From contig NZ_ALJF01000023.1 of NCBI RefSeq assembly GCF_000300855.1, forward strand, positions 62,001-126,000: a stretch of DNA of 64,000 nt, in the 5' to 3' direction. Positions 33,546-42,938 of the stretch are shown here, piece by piece. Each line of letters begins with the position of its first letter. Positions within the stretch are counted from its first letter, which is position 1. The DNA comes from Agrobacterium albertimagni AOL15. GTDB lineage: Bacteria; Pseudomonadota; Alphaproteobacteria; Rhizobiales; Rhizobiaceae. Made by a program: the position numbers and the translations under genes. The notes below the pieces were generated by a model. That model saw nothing but the letters and a program-made list of their open reading frames with translations, did not search any database and had not been told where the DNA came from.

Positions 33546-34736
33546 ATGAAAAAGCTACCTGTCACCGTTCTTTCCGGTTTTCTCGGTGCTGGAAAGACGA
33601 CACTGCTCAATCACGTACTCGCAAACCGCGATGGCTTGCGCGTTGCCGTCATCCTCAACGACATGAGCGAGGTCAACATCGACGCGGCGCTCGTGCGTGG
33701 CGGTGATGCGGCCCTGTCGCGGACGCAGGAACAACTGGTCGAAATGAGCAATGGCTGCATCTGTTGCACGCTGCGCGATGACCTGTTGAACGAAGTCCGC
33801 GGCCTCGCCGAACAGGGCCGCTTCGACTATCTGCTGATTGAGGCGACAGGCATTGCGGAGCCCTTGCCGATCGCCACCACCTTCGATTTCCGCGACGAGG
33901 AGGGCCGCAGTCTTTCGGATATCGCGCAGCTCGACACGATGGTGACCGTCGTCGATGCCGCCAATCTGATCGGAGACTATTCCTCCAGCGATTTCCTCGC
34001 CGATCGTGGAGAAACGGCTGGCGACAACGACAACCGGACGCTTGTCGATCTCCTGGTCGAGCAGATCGAGTTCGCCGATGTCATCATCCTGAACAAGGTC
34101 GGCACCGCGATGCCGGATCAACTCGACGCGGCACGCAAGATCATCGCAGGTCTCAATGCCGATGCGCGTGTGATCGAAACCGATTTCGCCGAAGTGGCGG
34201 CAAAGGACATCCTCGGTACCGGGCTCTTCGACCTCGCCAAGGCGGAGACCCATCCGCTGTGGTTCCAGGAGTTGCACGGCTTTCGGGATCATGTGCCGGA
34301 AACCGAGGAGTATGGCATCCGCTCTTTCGTTTACCGGGCGCGAGCACCGTTCGATCCGACACGCTTCCGCGCCTTTCTCGATCGCCCCTGGCCGGGCGTC
34401 ATTCGCGCCAAGGGCTTCTTCTGGCTCGCCACCCGTCCGCATCATGTCGGCGAGATGAGCCAGGCGGGGCCGCTTGTCCGGACAACGAAGATGGGGCTCT
34501 GGTGGGCATCTGTGCCGAAGTCACGCTGGCCGGACGATCCAGGCTTCCTCGACGCAATGGCGCCCTATCTCGACCCGGAATGGGGCGATCGGCGACAGGA
34601 ACTCGTCTTCATCGGCGCCGATCCCATGGATCAGCGCAGGATCGAAGCCGAGCTCGATGCATGCCTAGTTGCGGAAAAGAGGTTCACACCATCCGCATGG
34701 GAAAGCCTTGCCGATCCCTTTGCGCGTTGGGCTTGA
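33546..34736 (+). CDS. CobW/COG0523 G3E GTPase, putative zinc metallochaperone
   Basis: A 396-residue G3E P-loop GTPase. Walker A is SGFLGAGKTTLLNH near residue 7, the metal-binding CxCC motif is SNGCICCTLRDD near residue 71, Walker B/G3 is LLIEATGIAEPLP near residue 99 and the guanine-specificity NKxD-like motif is LNKVGT near residue 185. The C-terminal CobW domain follows. Zur-controlled members of this family are zinc chaperones used under zinc starvation; the palindrome before it and the znu neighbours support that role. It is convergent with lpxB. Confidence 0.9.
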   Translation: MKKLPVTVLSGFLGAGKTTLLNHVLANRDGLRVAVILNDMSEVNIDAALVRGGDAALSRTQEQLVEMSNGCICCTLRDDLLNEVRGLAEQGRFDYLLIEATGIAEPLPIATTFDFRDEEGRSLSDIAQLDTMVTVVDAANLIGDYSSSDFLADRGETAGDNDNRTLVDLLVEQIEFADVIILNKVGTAMPDQLDAARKIIAGLNADARVIETDFAEVAAKDILGTGLFDLAKAETHPLWFQELHGFRDHVPETEEYGIRSFVYRARAPFDPTRFRAFLDRPWPGVIRAKGFFWLATRPHHVGEMSQAGPLVRTTKMGLWWASVPKSRWPDDPGFLDAMAPYLDPEWGDRRQELVFIGADPMDQRRIEAELDACLVAEKRFTPSAWESLADPFARWA

Positions 34737-34737
34737 G

Positions 34738-35913
34738 TCAAAGCCTGCCGCGCTCTTGAAGCAAAGACATAACCACGGCCGCGCCGGCTTCACCGGCCGG
34801 CCTTTGCGTCTGCAGCCTTTGCCAGACATCGTCATAGCCCGCGAGTATCGAGGCACGCTGCGGCGTGTCCGTCGACAGTCGCTCGGCCCAGCGCACGAGG
34901 CTTGCGGGGCGCAAGACGTCGTTGAAGTATTCAGGCACCACCGCGTAGTCGGCGATCAGGTTGGGCAATGCACCGGTCCAGATCTTGATCCGGTGGCTGA
35001 GCATTCTGATGATCCAGTCGCCCTTGTAGGTCGAGACCACGGGTACATGCGCGAGTGCCAGCTCGAGGATCACGGTCCCTGAGGCGGCGATCGCGGCATC
35101 CGCCTCTTCAAAGGCGCGCCACTTCGCCTTGTCGCCGAGCATGATCTCGGGTCTCAATGGCCAGCCCTTCGTGATTTCACGGACGCGCGCCTCCTGGCGC
35201 GGCACGGTGGGGAGCACGAAGCGCGTTTCGCCATTGCGGGCGACGAATTCCTGCATGGCTTCACCGAAAACCGGCAGAAGCTGCGTGATTTCGCCACCGC
35301 GCGAACCGGGCAGGAGGAGGATGGTCCGCTTGTCGCCCGCCGCTCTCACTCCCCTCGCCTTGCGTGCCTCGCGTACGCGCAGAATGTCGGCATTGCTTGC
35401 GAGCCGATGACCGACGAAATGGGTCTCCGGACCGCCGAGACGCTGCATCACCGATGGCTCGAAGGGCAGGACGGCGAGAACAGAATCGACATAGGCGAGC
35501 ATCGCCTTGGCGCGGTACTCCTTCCACGCCCAGACACTGGGGCAGACATAGTTCACGACCGGCAGATCCGGCAGCTTCTGCCGCACCTTTTTGGCAACGC
35601 GGTGGGTGAAATCGGGACTGTCGACGATCAGGAGCAAGTCCGGTCTGGCCGCGACAATGGAATCGGCTGTCCAGGAGATCAGCTTGATCAGCCGCGGCAG
35701 CTTCGACAGAACCTGGGTAACGCCCATGATCGAGAGCTCGGAGAAGTCGAAGAGCGACTTCAATCCTTGAGCCTCGAGCGCCTCCCCGCCGACGCCGACG
35801 AGTTCGACAGGCCCTTCATGCATCGTCTTCAGATGCGCGATCAGATCTGCCCCCAGGAGATCGCCTGAGACCTCACCGGCGATGACGGCAATCTTCAAGG
35901 GTTTGTCCGACAT
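34738..35913 (-). CDS. lpxB: Lipid-A-disaccharide synthase
   Basis: Glycosyltransferase (GT19) that joins UDP-diacylglucosamine to lipid X, making the lipid A disaccharide. The 391 residues begin with IAVIAGEVSGDLLGADLI, the family N-terminus, and contain VCPSVWAWKEYRAKAML near residue 132, LLPGSRGGEI near residue 202 and ASGTVILELAL near residue 284. It is the last gene of the lpxD-fabZ-lpxA-lpxI-lpxB run, five bases after lpxI. In many rhizobia gltA lies beside it; here it is the CobW GTPase gene. Confidence 0.96.
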   Translation of the reverse strand: MSDKPLKIAVIAGEVSGDLLGADLIAHLKTMHEGPVELVGVGGEALEAQGLKSLFDFSELSIMGVTQVLSKLPRLIKLISWTADSIVAARPDLLLIVDSPDFTHRVAKKVRQKLPDLPVVNYVCPSVWAWKEYRAKAMLAYVDSVLAVLPFEPSVMQRLGGPETHFVGHRLASNADILRVREARKARGVRAAGDKRTILLLPGSRGGEITQLLPVFGEAMQEFVARNGETRFVLPTVPRQEARVREITKGWPLRPEIMLGDKAKWRAFEEADAAIAASGTVILELALAHVPVVSTYKGDWIIRMLSHRIKIWTGALPNLIADYAVVPEYFNDVLRPASLVRWAERLSTDTPQRASILAGYDDVWQRLQTQRPAGEAGAAVVMSLLQERGRL

Positions 35914-35918
35914 GCTGC

Positions 35919-36800
35919 CTACTCCTTGCGCGAACGATCCAGGCCGACGACGAAAAGACCGGCGGCATTGGCCGCCGCAATCATCACCTCACGCTCGACG
36001 ACCAGCGCACGGCCGGCTTCAACGGCAATCCCGGCAAGCCCGGCGGCCTTGGCATTCTCGACGGTCGAGACGCCGATGGTCGGCAGATCGGCGCGCAGAT
36101 CCTGCTGGGGTTTGCAGAGCTTGACCAGAACGCCCCTGCGGCGCCTGGAGATCCGTCCTTCGGCACGCAGGCCCTCGACGCGGGCGAGCATCGCGTCGGT
36201 GCCCTCGACGCCCTCCAGCGCTACGATGCGGCCGCCGACGGCAACAGCGCCCTGCCCTACATCCAGCCTTCCCAGGGCTTCCGCGGCCTCTGCCGCCTTT
36301 TCGATGTCACGCTCGTCATCGCCGTCGGGAGACACTGCACCGAGCGGTCCAACCGTTGCCAGCAAGCCCGGCAGGATCTCGTGGGCGCCCAGCACTTCAC
36401 AACCCTGTGCTTCGATCAACGAAATGACCATGCGAAGCACGGCATCGTCGCCGCCAGCCATCAGAGTCTTCAGCGCCATCGGCAGTTTCAGCAGGGATTT
36501 CAGATTGACGCGAATTTCGCCAAAAGCCGGCCGGCGCTTGACCGCCCCCGACATGACGACCCGGCGAATATCATGCTGGCGAAAGAGCGCCGACAGGCCG
36601 GCCATATCACCGACGCCAATGACCGCGTTGTCAAAGCCCTGCCAGATATCATCGGCTTCGTTCTTCAGCCTGAGAACGAAGGGGTCTTCGCCTGCGGCGC
36701 GTGCTGCTTCAGCCAGGAAAACGGGGAGCTTTCCGCTGCCGGCAATAATGGCCAGGCGACCGGTTCGGGGCAGGCCGTCCGATTGAGCGGCCGCCGTCAT
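35919..36800 (-). CDS. lpxI: UDP-2,3-diacylglucosamine pyrophosphatase LpxI
   Basis: Hydrolyses UDP-diacylglucosamine to lipid X, replacing LpxH in alphaproteobacteria. The 293-residue protein (DUF1009) opens with LAIIAGSGKLPVFLAEAA and has the C-terminal catalytic block LPTIGVSTVENAKAAGLAGIAVEAG. The ATG at 36800 is chosen; a GTG one codon upstream is possible. Only two or three bases separate it from the lpxA stop, so translation is coupled. Confidence 0.95.
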   Translation of the reverse strand: MTAAAQSDGLPRTGRLAIIAGSGKLPVFLAEAARAAGEDPFVLRLKNEADDIWQGFDNAVIGVGDMAGLSALFRQHDIRRVVMSGAVKRRPAFGEIRVNLKSLLKLPMALKTLMAGGDDAVLRMVISLIEAQGCEVLGAHEILPGLLATVGPLGAVSPDGDDERDIEKAAEAAEALGRLDVGQGAVAVGGRIVALEGVEGTDAMLARVEGLRAEGRISRRRRGVLVKLCKPQQDLRADLPTIGVSTVENAKAAGLAGIAVEAGRALVVEREVMIAAANAAGLFVVGLDRSRKE

Positions 36801-36803
36801 CAC

Positions 36804-37619
36804 TCAGTTCTTGCCGCGATTGGGCGAGGACAGTGCCCGATCGCTTTCAGCGGCTATGAAGTCGAGGATCTCGATCACCGGCGCGCAGTCCAGATATTCG
36901 TCGCGAATGGCGGCAGCATTCGTCCGCGCCGATCCTTCGCTTTCGAAGATCTGCTTGAAGGCGCGACGCACTTGGTGGATCACCGAGCGTTCGATGCCGG
37001 CGCGGGTCATGCCGACCACGTTCAGGCCGCCGAGAATGCCGGGATTGCCGTTCAGCATGCCATAGGGAATGACATCATAGGCAACGGCGGATAGACCACC
37101 GATGAATGCCTGACGGCCGATACGGGTGAACTGGTGCACGGCGCAGCCACCGCTGAGAATCGCCTTGTCACCGACGTGAACATGACCGGCCAGCATGACA
37201 TTGTTCGACAGGATGATGTCATTGCCGAGAATGCAGTCATGGGCGACATGCGAATTGGCCAGGAACAGGCAGTTGTCGCCGACGCGGGTGATACCGCCAC
37301 CGCCGACCGTGCCGCAGTTCATCGTCACGCCTTCGCGCATGGTGCAATTTGCACCGACGACCAGCGTGGAATCCTCGCCCGCCTCGTGAAGGCTTTGCGA
37401 GACACCACCGATCACGGCCATCGGGTGGATAGTCGAACCCGCGCCGATTTCGGTGAGACCGGTGACGACAGCGTTCGAAATCAGTTCGACGCCGTCTTTC
37501 AGCGTCACGCGAGCACCCACCCGGCAGAAGGGCCCAATCTTCACATTCTCGCCGATCACCGCGCCGTCTTCGACCACGGCCATCGGATGGATGACGGCGC
37601 TTGCGGCGATCTGGCTCAT
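36804..37619 (-). CDS. lpxA: UDP-N-acetylglucosamine acyltransferase
   Basis: First committed step of lipid A synthesis: adds a 3-hydroxyacyl chain to UDP-GlcNAc. The 271-residue left-handed beta-helix has hexapeptide repeats from residue 3 onward and the catalytic His in FLANSHVAHDCILGN near residue 124. The MSQIAASAVIH start overlaps the fabZ stop by ATGA. The C-terminal helical domain (GIERSVIHQVRRAFKQIF) is standard. Confidence 0.96.
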   Translation of the reverse strand: MSQIAASAVIHPMAVVEDGAVIGENVKIGPFCRVGARVTLKDGVELISNAVVTGLTEIGAGSTIHPMAVIGGVSQSLHEAGEDSTLVVGANCTMREGVTMNCGTVGGGGITRVGDNCLFLANSHVAHDCILGNDIILSNNVMLAGHVHVGDKAILSGGCAVHQFTRIGRQAFIGGLSAVAYDVIPYGMLNGNPGILGGLNVVGMTRAGIERSVIHQVRRAFKQIFESEGSARTNAAAIRDEYLDCAPVIEILDFIAAESDRALSSPNRGKN

Positions 37620-38083
37620 TTCTGATCCTTGCGCATGATCATGGCCCCAATGTCGGCCTCGGCGACCAGTGCACCGTCGACCTTGGCGTCGCAATGGAAC
37701 TTCCAGATGTTGCCGCGCTGCTTCTGCTTGACGACATGGAATTCAACGCGGTCGCCAGGAACGACCGGCTTGCGAAAACGCGCGTTATCGATCGTCATGA
37801 AATAGACGAGATTTCCGCCCTCGCCCTGAAGCCGAGCGCAGATGGCACCAGCAGTCTGGGCCATGCCTTCGATCAAAAGGACGCCCGGCATGATCGGGCT
37901 TTCCGGAAAATGTCCGGTGAAATGCGGTTCGTTCGCCGTGACATTCTTGATGCCGATGGCCGAATTGTCGCCGTCAATCTCGATGATCTTGTCCACCAGC
38001 AAAAAGGGATAGCGGTGGGGCAGAAGCTTCATGATCTCGAGGATATCAGCCGAACCCAATTCGCTTTTCGCGAGTTCAGTCAT
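37616..38083 (-). CDS. fabZ: 3-hydroxyacyl-ACP dehydratase FabZ
   Basis: Hot-dog dehydratase of fatty acid elongation, competing with LpxA/LpxD for 3-hydroxyacyl-ACP. The 155 residues contain LLPHRYPFLLVDKI near residue 21 and the active site HFTGHFPESPIMPGVLLIEGMAQ near residue 54, with catalytic His and Glu. It overlaps lpxD by eight bases and lpxA by four, an unusually tight coupling that balances acyl flux between phospholipid and lipid A. Confidence 0.96.
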   Translation of the reverse strand: MTELAKSELGSADILEIMKLLPHRYPFLLVDKIIEIDGDNSAIGIKNVTANEPHFTGHFPESPIMPGVLLIEGMAQTAGAICARLQGEGGNLVYFMTIDNARFRKPVVPGDRVEFHVVKQKQRGNIWKFHCDAKVDGALVAEADIGAMIMRKDQK

Positions 38084-39140
38084 TGCTGGCTCCTTTTTCC
38101 TTGGCGCGGCTATCGTAGCGGCTGAGCGTATCGGCCACCTCGCGCAAATAATCCTTCAACGGGCGGGCCGGAACGCCGCCGTATTTCTCACCTGCCGGCA
38201 CCTCGGCCAGGACGCCGCTCATGGCGGCAATCTGGGCGCCGTCGCCGATCTTGATATGGCCGTTGATGCCGGCGGCACCACCGATCATCACGCCGTCACC
38301 GATCACCGTGCTGCCGGCAATACCGACCTGGCTGACGATACCGCAATGGCGGCCGATGCGAACGTTGTGGCCGACCTGCACGAGGTTGTCGATCTTCGTC
38401 CCCTCGCCGATCACGGTGTCGTCCATCGTGCCGCGATCGATCGTGGTGTTGGCGCCGATTTCTACATGGTCCTGGATAATCACGCGGCCGATCTGGACGA
38501 TCTTCAGCATGCCGCGAGGACCCGGTGCATAGCCGAAACCGTCCTGCCCGATACGCGCGCCGTTGTGAATGATGACATTGTTGCCGACGAGAGCGACCTG
38601 GATTGTCGCGCCACCAGCAATCACACAGTCGCGACCGATGCGAACACCGGGACCGATCACGGCTCCGGGGCCGATCCGTGTGCCGCTGCCAATCTCGACA
38701 TCAGCGCCGATGACCGCCATGGGCTCGACTTCGACACCATCTTCGAGCTTTGCCGTCGCATCGACATAGGCTGCCGGCGAGATACGAGCAGGCTCGGTCG
38801 TCATCCGTATGGGCTTCAAGCCCGTCGGATGCAGGATTGCGCCTGCAAGGGCAAAGGCCGTCTGCGCGCTCTTAGCGAGAAGAACGGGAATATGGTCGGG
38901 AATGAGAGAGAGAAGAGGCTTTTCGCAGAAGATCGCAGCCGCCTGGCATGTCGCCAGTTCTTCCTTGTTGCGACGAGAGAGGATGTAGCAAACATCCCCT
39001 TCCTTCGCTCTGGAGACAGGCGACACGGACCTTACGATCCGTCCGCCCTGGCTCTCGTCCTGCAATTCCGCCCCCGTCTGGGCTGCAAGCGCAGCCAGGG
39101 TCACCCCGGCATGGGGCGGAAAGAAATGATTATGGTCCAT
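38076..39140 (-). CDS. lpxD: UDP-3-O-(3-hydroxyacyl)glucosamine N-acyltransferase
   Basis: Adds the second hydroxyacyl chain in lipid A synthesis. From ATG 39140 (MDHNHFFPP, GGAG upstream; a TTG two codons earlier is less likely) the protein has 354 residues: an N-terminal uridine-binding domain (about 1-100), then hexapeptide repeats, with the catalytic His in KIDNLVQVGHNVRIG near residue 253 and IDRGTMDDT before it. It follows bamA in the conserved envelope cluster. Confidence 0.96.
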   Translation of the reverse strand: MDHNHFFPPHAGVTLAALAAQTGAELQDESQGGRIVRSVSPVSRAKEGDVCYILSRRNKEELATCQAAAIFCEKPLLSLIPDHIPVLLAKSAQTAFALAGAILHPTGLKPIRMTTEPARISPAAYVDATAKLEDGVEVEPMAVIGADVEIGSGTRIGPGAVIGPGVRIGRDCVIAGGATIQVALVGNNVIIHNGARIGQDGFGYAPGPRGMLKIVQIGRVIIQDHVEIGANTTIDRGTMDDTVIGEGTKIDNLVQVGHNVRIGRHCGIVSQVGIAGSTVIGDGVMIGGAAGINGHIKIGDGAQIAAMSGVLAEVPAGEKYGGVPARPLKDYLREVADTLSRYDSRAKEKGASND

Positions 39141-39190
39141 CAGCAAACGCTCCAGAACGTCAACCTGTCAGCAGTTCTGGACAGCCAGTC

Positions 39191-41545
39191 TTAGAACTGG
39201 TTCGCCATGCTGAAACGGAATTCCTGGGTATCGTCGAAGTCTTCCTTGGCGACCGGAACCGCGTAGTCGACACGAAGCGCACCGAAGGGCGAATTCCAGA
39301 TCACGCCTGCACCAACCGATGCACGGAGCGACATGTCGGTACCGACAACGCCAGACTGACTGCGCAGATCGCTGCCGTAGAGCGTGCCGGCATCTGCGAA
39401 GACCGCACCGCGGAAACCCAGGTCCTGGGGCACGAGCGGAAGCGGGAAAGTCGCTTCAGCCGAAGCCGTGAAATAGGTCGTGCCACCGATCGAGTCGTCA
39501 CCGATGCGCGGGCCGATACCGCTGTTGTCGAAGCCGCGGATTTCCTTGCCGCCGATCTTGAACTGATCAAAGACGTTCAGGTTGTCACCGAGAGCAACGA
39601 CATGGCCAGCCGAACCAGCGAGCGAGCCGACGATGTCGAACTCGTCCGACAGCGTGTAGAAGACGCGGGCGCGGACAAAGGCCTTGTAGTATTCGGAGTC
39701 GCCACCGAGGCCGGCATATTCATGCGTAAAGCTCGCATAGATGCCTTCGTGCGGGTTCTGACGGTCATCGACGGTGTTGTAGACGATCGAGTGACCGAGG
39801 ATCGACTGCTTCCAGGTGCTGCCCGTGATCGCATCGATGTAAGGGTCTGCTACACGGTCATCACCGCCGCCGGCAACGCCATTCGCACCGAAGGCGCCAT
39901 CGTTGATGTAGTCGAGGGTCTTGTAGGTGTAACGCAGCGTCGTGGCCAGATCTTCGGTGATCGGCGCAGTGACGCGGATCGTACCGCCCTGCTCTTCGTA
40001 GTCGTAGTAGGAGTTCGCACTGGTCGAGCTCTTGAACACGTCAAAGCCGGCAGCCAGGCGATAACCGAGGAAGTAGGGCTCGGTGAAGGAGAAGTTGTAG
40101 GTCTGGGTCTCGTCGAAGCCACCACCGGCGGCAACGCGGATGAACTGACCGCGGCCGAGGAAGTTCTTTTCTTCGACGGAGGCTTCCAGAACCAGGCCAC
40201 CGTCACCGACGGAGTAGCCGGCGCCGATACCGAACGAGCCGGTCGGCTGATCCTGAACGTCGACGATCACGACGACGCGGTCCGGCGAGCTGCCAGCCTG
40301 GGTCGAGATGTTGACCGCCGAGAAGAAGCCGAGAGCTTCCAGACGACGCTTGGCGCGCGAAATGGTCTCCTGGTTGAAGGCATCGCCTTCGGAGATGTCG
40401 AATTCGCGGCGAATGACGTAGTCGCGGGTACGGGTGTTGCCACGGACTTCGATACGCTCGACATAAGCGCGCTCACCCTGGTCGACCAGATAGGTCACGC
40501 CGATGGTGTTGGTTTCGAAGTTGCGGTCACCGCGCGGAACGACACGGGCGAAGGGATAGCCGGCCGACGACACGCGACGGGAAATGGCTTCCATCGACTT
40601 CTGAATGTCGCGGGCGCTGTAGGTCTGACCTTCGCGGGTCTCGAGGAGACCTTGGAGTTCCGAACCATCGATGCCGTCAACAGTCGATTCGACGGAGACA
40701 GCGCCGAAGCGGTAGCGCTGACCTTCATCGACCGTGATGTTGATCGTGTATTCGTTGCCGGTCTCGTTGAGGACGGCCTCGGACGAGATCACGCGGAAGT
40801 CTGCGTAGCCGTGGTTGTAGTAGAACTGACGCAGCGCTTCTTCGTCAGCGCGCAGCTTGTCCTCGTTGTAGACGTCCTTGCGGGTCAGGAAGGACAGAAT
40901 GCCCGATTCCTTGGTCTGCAGAACGGCGGCCAGTCGGCCATCGGAATAAGCCCTGTTGCCAACGAAATTGATCGAGCTGATCTTGGTGCGCTCACCTTCG
41001 TTGATCACGAAGGCCAGATTCACACGACCTTCGGCGACCGGAACGACCTGCGTCGTCACTTCCACGTCGGAACGGCCGATGGCGGAATAGGCTTCACGGA
41101 TGCGCTGAATGTCGGCGCTGATCAGGCTGTCACTGTAAGGACCCTGACCCTGCGTCTGGACGATGCCCTGAAGCTTGTCGTCCTTGATCTTGCGGTTGCC
41201 GTTGAAGACCACCTGATTGATCAGCTGGTTTTCAGCAACCGTGACCACCAACGTACCGCCGGAAACGGAAATCTGAACATCGGAGAAGAAGCCGGTCGCG
41301 TAGAGACGCTTGACCGATTCATCGATGTCGGCGTTGGAGAAAGTCCGACCCGGCTGGATCGAAAGGTTGGAGCGCACAGCTTCCGGACCAACACGCTGAG
41401 CTCCGCGTACGTCGATACGCTGAACCACTGCGGCTTCGGCAGCAATTGCCGATGCAAGAACGGCAATACCTGCGCCCGAAGACACGACACCAGCAGACAG
41501 CGCGACCGCCGATACTGCGTTCAAAAACTTTGAACCAGCCTTCAT
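39191..41545 (-). CDS. bamA: Outer membrane protein assembly factor BamA
   Basis: Essential Omp85 protein that inserts beta-barrels into the outer membrane. The 784 residues have a signal peptide (about 1-35), five POTRA domains (starting VQRIDVRGAQRVGPEAV near residue 40 and ending near 440) and a C-terminal 16-strand barrel. The lid-loop motif reads FKIGGKEIRGF and the last residues are FRFSMANQF, with the C-terminal phenylalanine of barrel proteins. It lies between rseP and lpxD as in most proteobacteria. Confidence 0.97.
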   Translation of the reverse strand: MKAGSKFLNAVSAVALSAGVVSSGAGIAVLASAIAAEAAVVQRIDVRGAQRVGPEAVRSNLSIQPGRTFSNADIDESVKRLYATGFFSDVQISVSGGTLVVTVAENQLINQVVFNGNRKIKDDKLQGIVQTQGQGPYSDSLISADIQRIREAYSAIGRSDVEVTTQVVPVAEGRVNLAFVINEGERTKISSINFVGNRAYSDGRLAAVLQTKESGILSFLTRKDVYNEDKLRADEEALRQFYYNHGYADFRVISSEAVLNETGNEYTINITVDEGQRYRFGAVSVESTVDGIDGSELQGLLETREGQTYSARDIQKSMEAISRRVSSAGYPFARVVPRGDRNFETNTIGVTYLVDQGERAYVERIEVRGNTRTRDYVIRREFDISEGDAFNQETISRAKRRLEALGFFSAVNISTQAGSSPDRVVVIVDVQDQPTGSFGIGAGYSVGDGGLVLEASVEEKNFLGRGQFIRVAAGGGFDETQTYNFSFTEPYFLGYRLAAGFDVFKSSTSANSYYDYEEQGGTIRVTAPITEDLATTLRYTYKTLDYINDGAFGANGVAGGGDDRVADPYIDAITGSTWKQSILGHSIVYNTVDDRQNPHEGIYASFTHEYAGLGGDSEYYKAFVRARVFYTLSDEFDIVGSLAGSAGHVVALGDNLNVFDQFKIGGKEIRGFDNSGIGPRIGDDSIGGTTYFTASAEATFPLPLVPQDLGFRGAVFADAGTLYGSDLRSQSGVVGTDMSLRASVGAGVIWNSPFGALRVDYAVPVAKEDFDDTQEFRFSMANQF

Positions 41546-41739
41546 GTGTATACTATACCTTCTTCCATTGCCCCAAAGTCGGCACCCGACTCCGGCCCGT
41601 GTGTGGTTTTAACGGGTTTTACCCTACAAGCAAGTGCGCGCGTTAATTTCTGTTTACTTCATTTCAACGCGTGGCCCAATCGCCACTATCAATTTGAAAC
41701 AGCGTAAACAAATCCTTTCGCAGCTTGCGGGATCCCGCC

Positions 41740-42873
41740 TTAGCCAATCAAACGGCTGATATCATTCCAAGTGGCGAAGACCATCAGAGACAGGATCATC
41801 GCCATACCGATCCGGAACGCGATTTCCTGTGCGCCCTGCCCCATGGGCTTCCCCCGCACTGCCTCAATCGCGTAGAGAACGAGATGGCCGCCGTCAAGGA
41901 CCGGAACTGGGAACAAGTTCAAAAGCCCCAGGGAAACGGAGAGAACCGCTGCCAGATTTAACAGAGCGATAACGCCGAGCGTCGCCATCTGACCGGAGGC
42001 CTGAACGACGCGAACCGGGCCGCCGAGCTGATCGGCATTCATGCGTCCGGCGATCATGTTGCCGATATAGTCGAAGGTCCCGGTGATGATGTGCCCGGTC
42101 TGGCGCACGCCTTCCCACACCGCCTGGAGCGGCGACAGCTCCACGATTCGGAAATTGCCCGCCTGCTGGTCGGTGATGATTCCGATCTGTCCGACTTCCA
42201 TCTCATTGCCGAAGCGGTCGCTGGTTACGGCCCGCTTCGGGGTCAGGGCAAAATCGATCTCCTGGCCATCACGCCGCACAGTAACTTCCACCGGGATTTC
42301 CGGACGCATGGTGATGTAGCGCACGACATCGTCGAAGGTCTCGATCATGCGGCCGTCCAGAGCCAGCAGGACGTCGCCGCGCTCGATGCCGGCTTCTTCA
42401 GCCGCACTGCCCGCCTTGATATCTGCCACGACAGGATCGGAAACGGGCTTGCCCATAAAGGCGAACATGCCGGCAAAGATGACAATCGCGAGCAGGAAGT
42501 TTGCAAGGGGACCCGCGGCGACGGTGACGGCTCTTTTCCAGAGCTTGGCGCCATTCAGCGTCTGAGCGCGCTCTTCTTCGGTCAGTTCGTCTGCAAGGGA
42601 GCCGTCCGGACGGCTCGCGGCATCCGCATCGCCGAAGAACCGGACATAACCGCCCAAGGGAATCGCCGAGATTTTCCAGCGTGTTCCGTGCTTGTCCGTG
42701 TAGCCGACCAACTCAGGGCCGAAGCCAACGGAGAATGCCAGAATTCGAATGCCCGACCAGCGGCCTGCCAGATAGTGGCCCAGCTCATGGATGAAGACGA
42801 GCAGTGACAGAATGAGAATGTAAGGCAGGATGTATCCGCCAAGAAAGCCGAAGACTGCGCTGATGTGATCCAT
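41740..42873 (-). CDS. rseP: Site-2 zinc metalloprotease RseP/MmpA
   Basis: Intramembrane metalloprotease (M50B) acting in envelope stress signalling and cell-cycle proteolysis. The 377 residues carry HExxH in FIHELGHYLAGRWSG near residue 28, a single PDZ domain (about 125-200, SAAEEAGIERGDVLLALDG), and the C-terminal catalytic motif LLNLFPVPVLDGGH near residue 316. One PDZ instead of the two of E. coli RseP is normal for alphaproteobacteria (MmpA). It is downstream of cdsA. Confidence 0.95.
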   Translation of the reverse strand: MDHISAVFGFLGGYILPYILILSLLVFIHELGHYLAGRWSGIRILAFSVGFGPELVGYTDKHGTRWKISAIPLGGYVRFFGDADAASRPDGSLADELTEEERAQTLNGAKLWKRAVTVAAGPLANFLLAIVIFAGMFAFMGKPVSDPVVADIKAGSAAEEAGIERGDVLLALDGRMIETFDDVVRYITMRPEIPVEVTVRRDGQEIDFALTPKRAVTSDRFGNEMEVGQIGIITDQQAGNFRIVELSPLQAVWEGVRQTGHIITGTFDYIGNMIAGRMNADQLGGPVRVVQASGQMATLGVIALLNLAAVLSVSLGLLNLFPVPVLDGGHLVLYAIEAVRGKPMGQGAQEIAFRIGMAMILSLMVFATWNDISRLIG

Positions 42874-42938
42874 CTGTCCGTTTCCTGCACTCGCTTCAGC
42901 GAGAATTTGTGCCCGTCACCTGACGCCAGCCACCCGCC

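Noticed and set aside
38948..41533. An 861-codon open frame on the plus strand opposite bamA and lpxD
   Set aside because: It is an antisense shadow of a codon-biased, GC-rich gene; both bamA and lpxD are certain on the other strand and the antisense translation has no recognisable domain.
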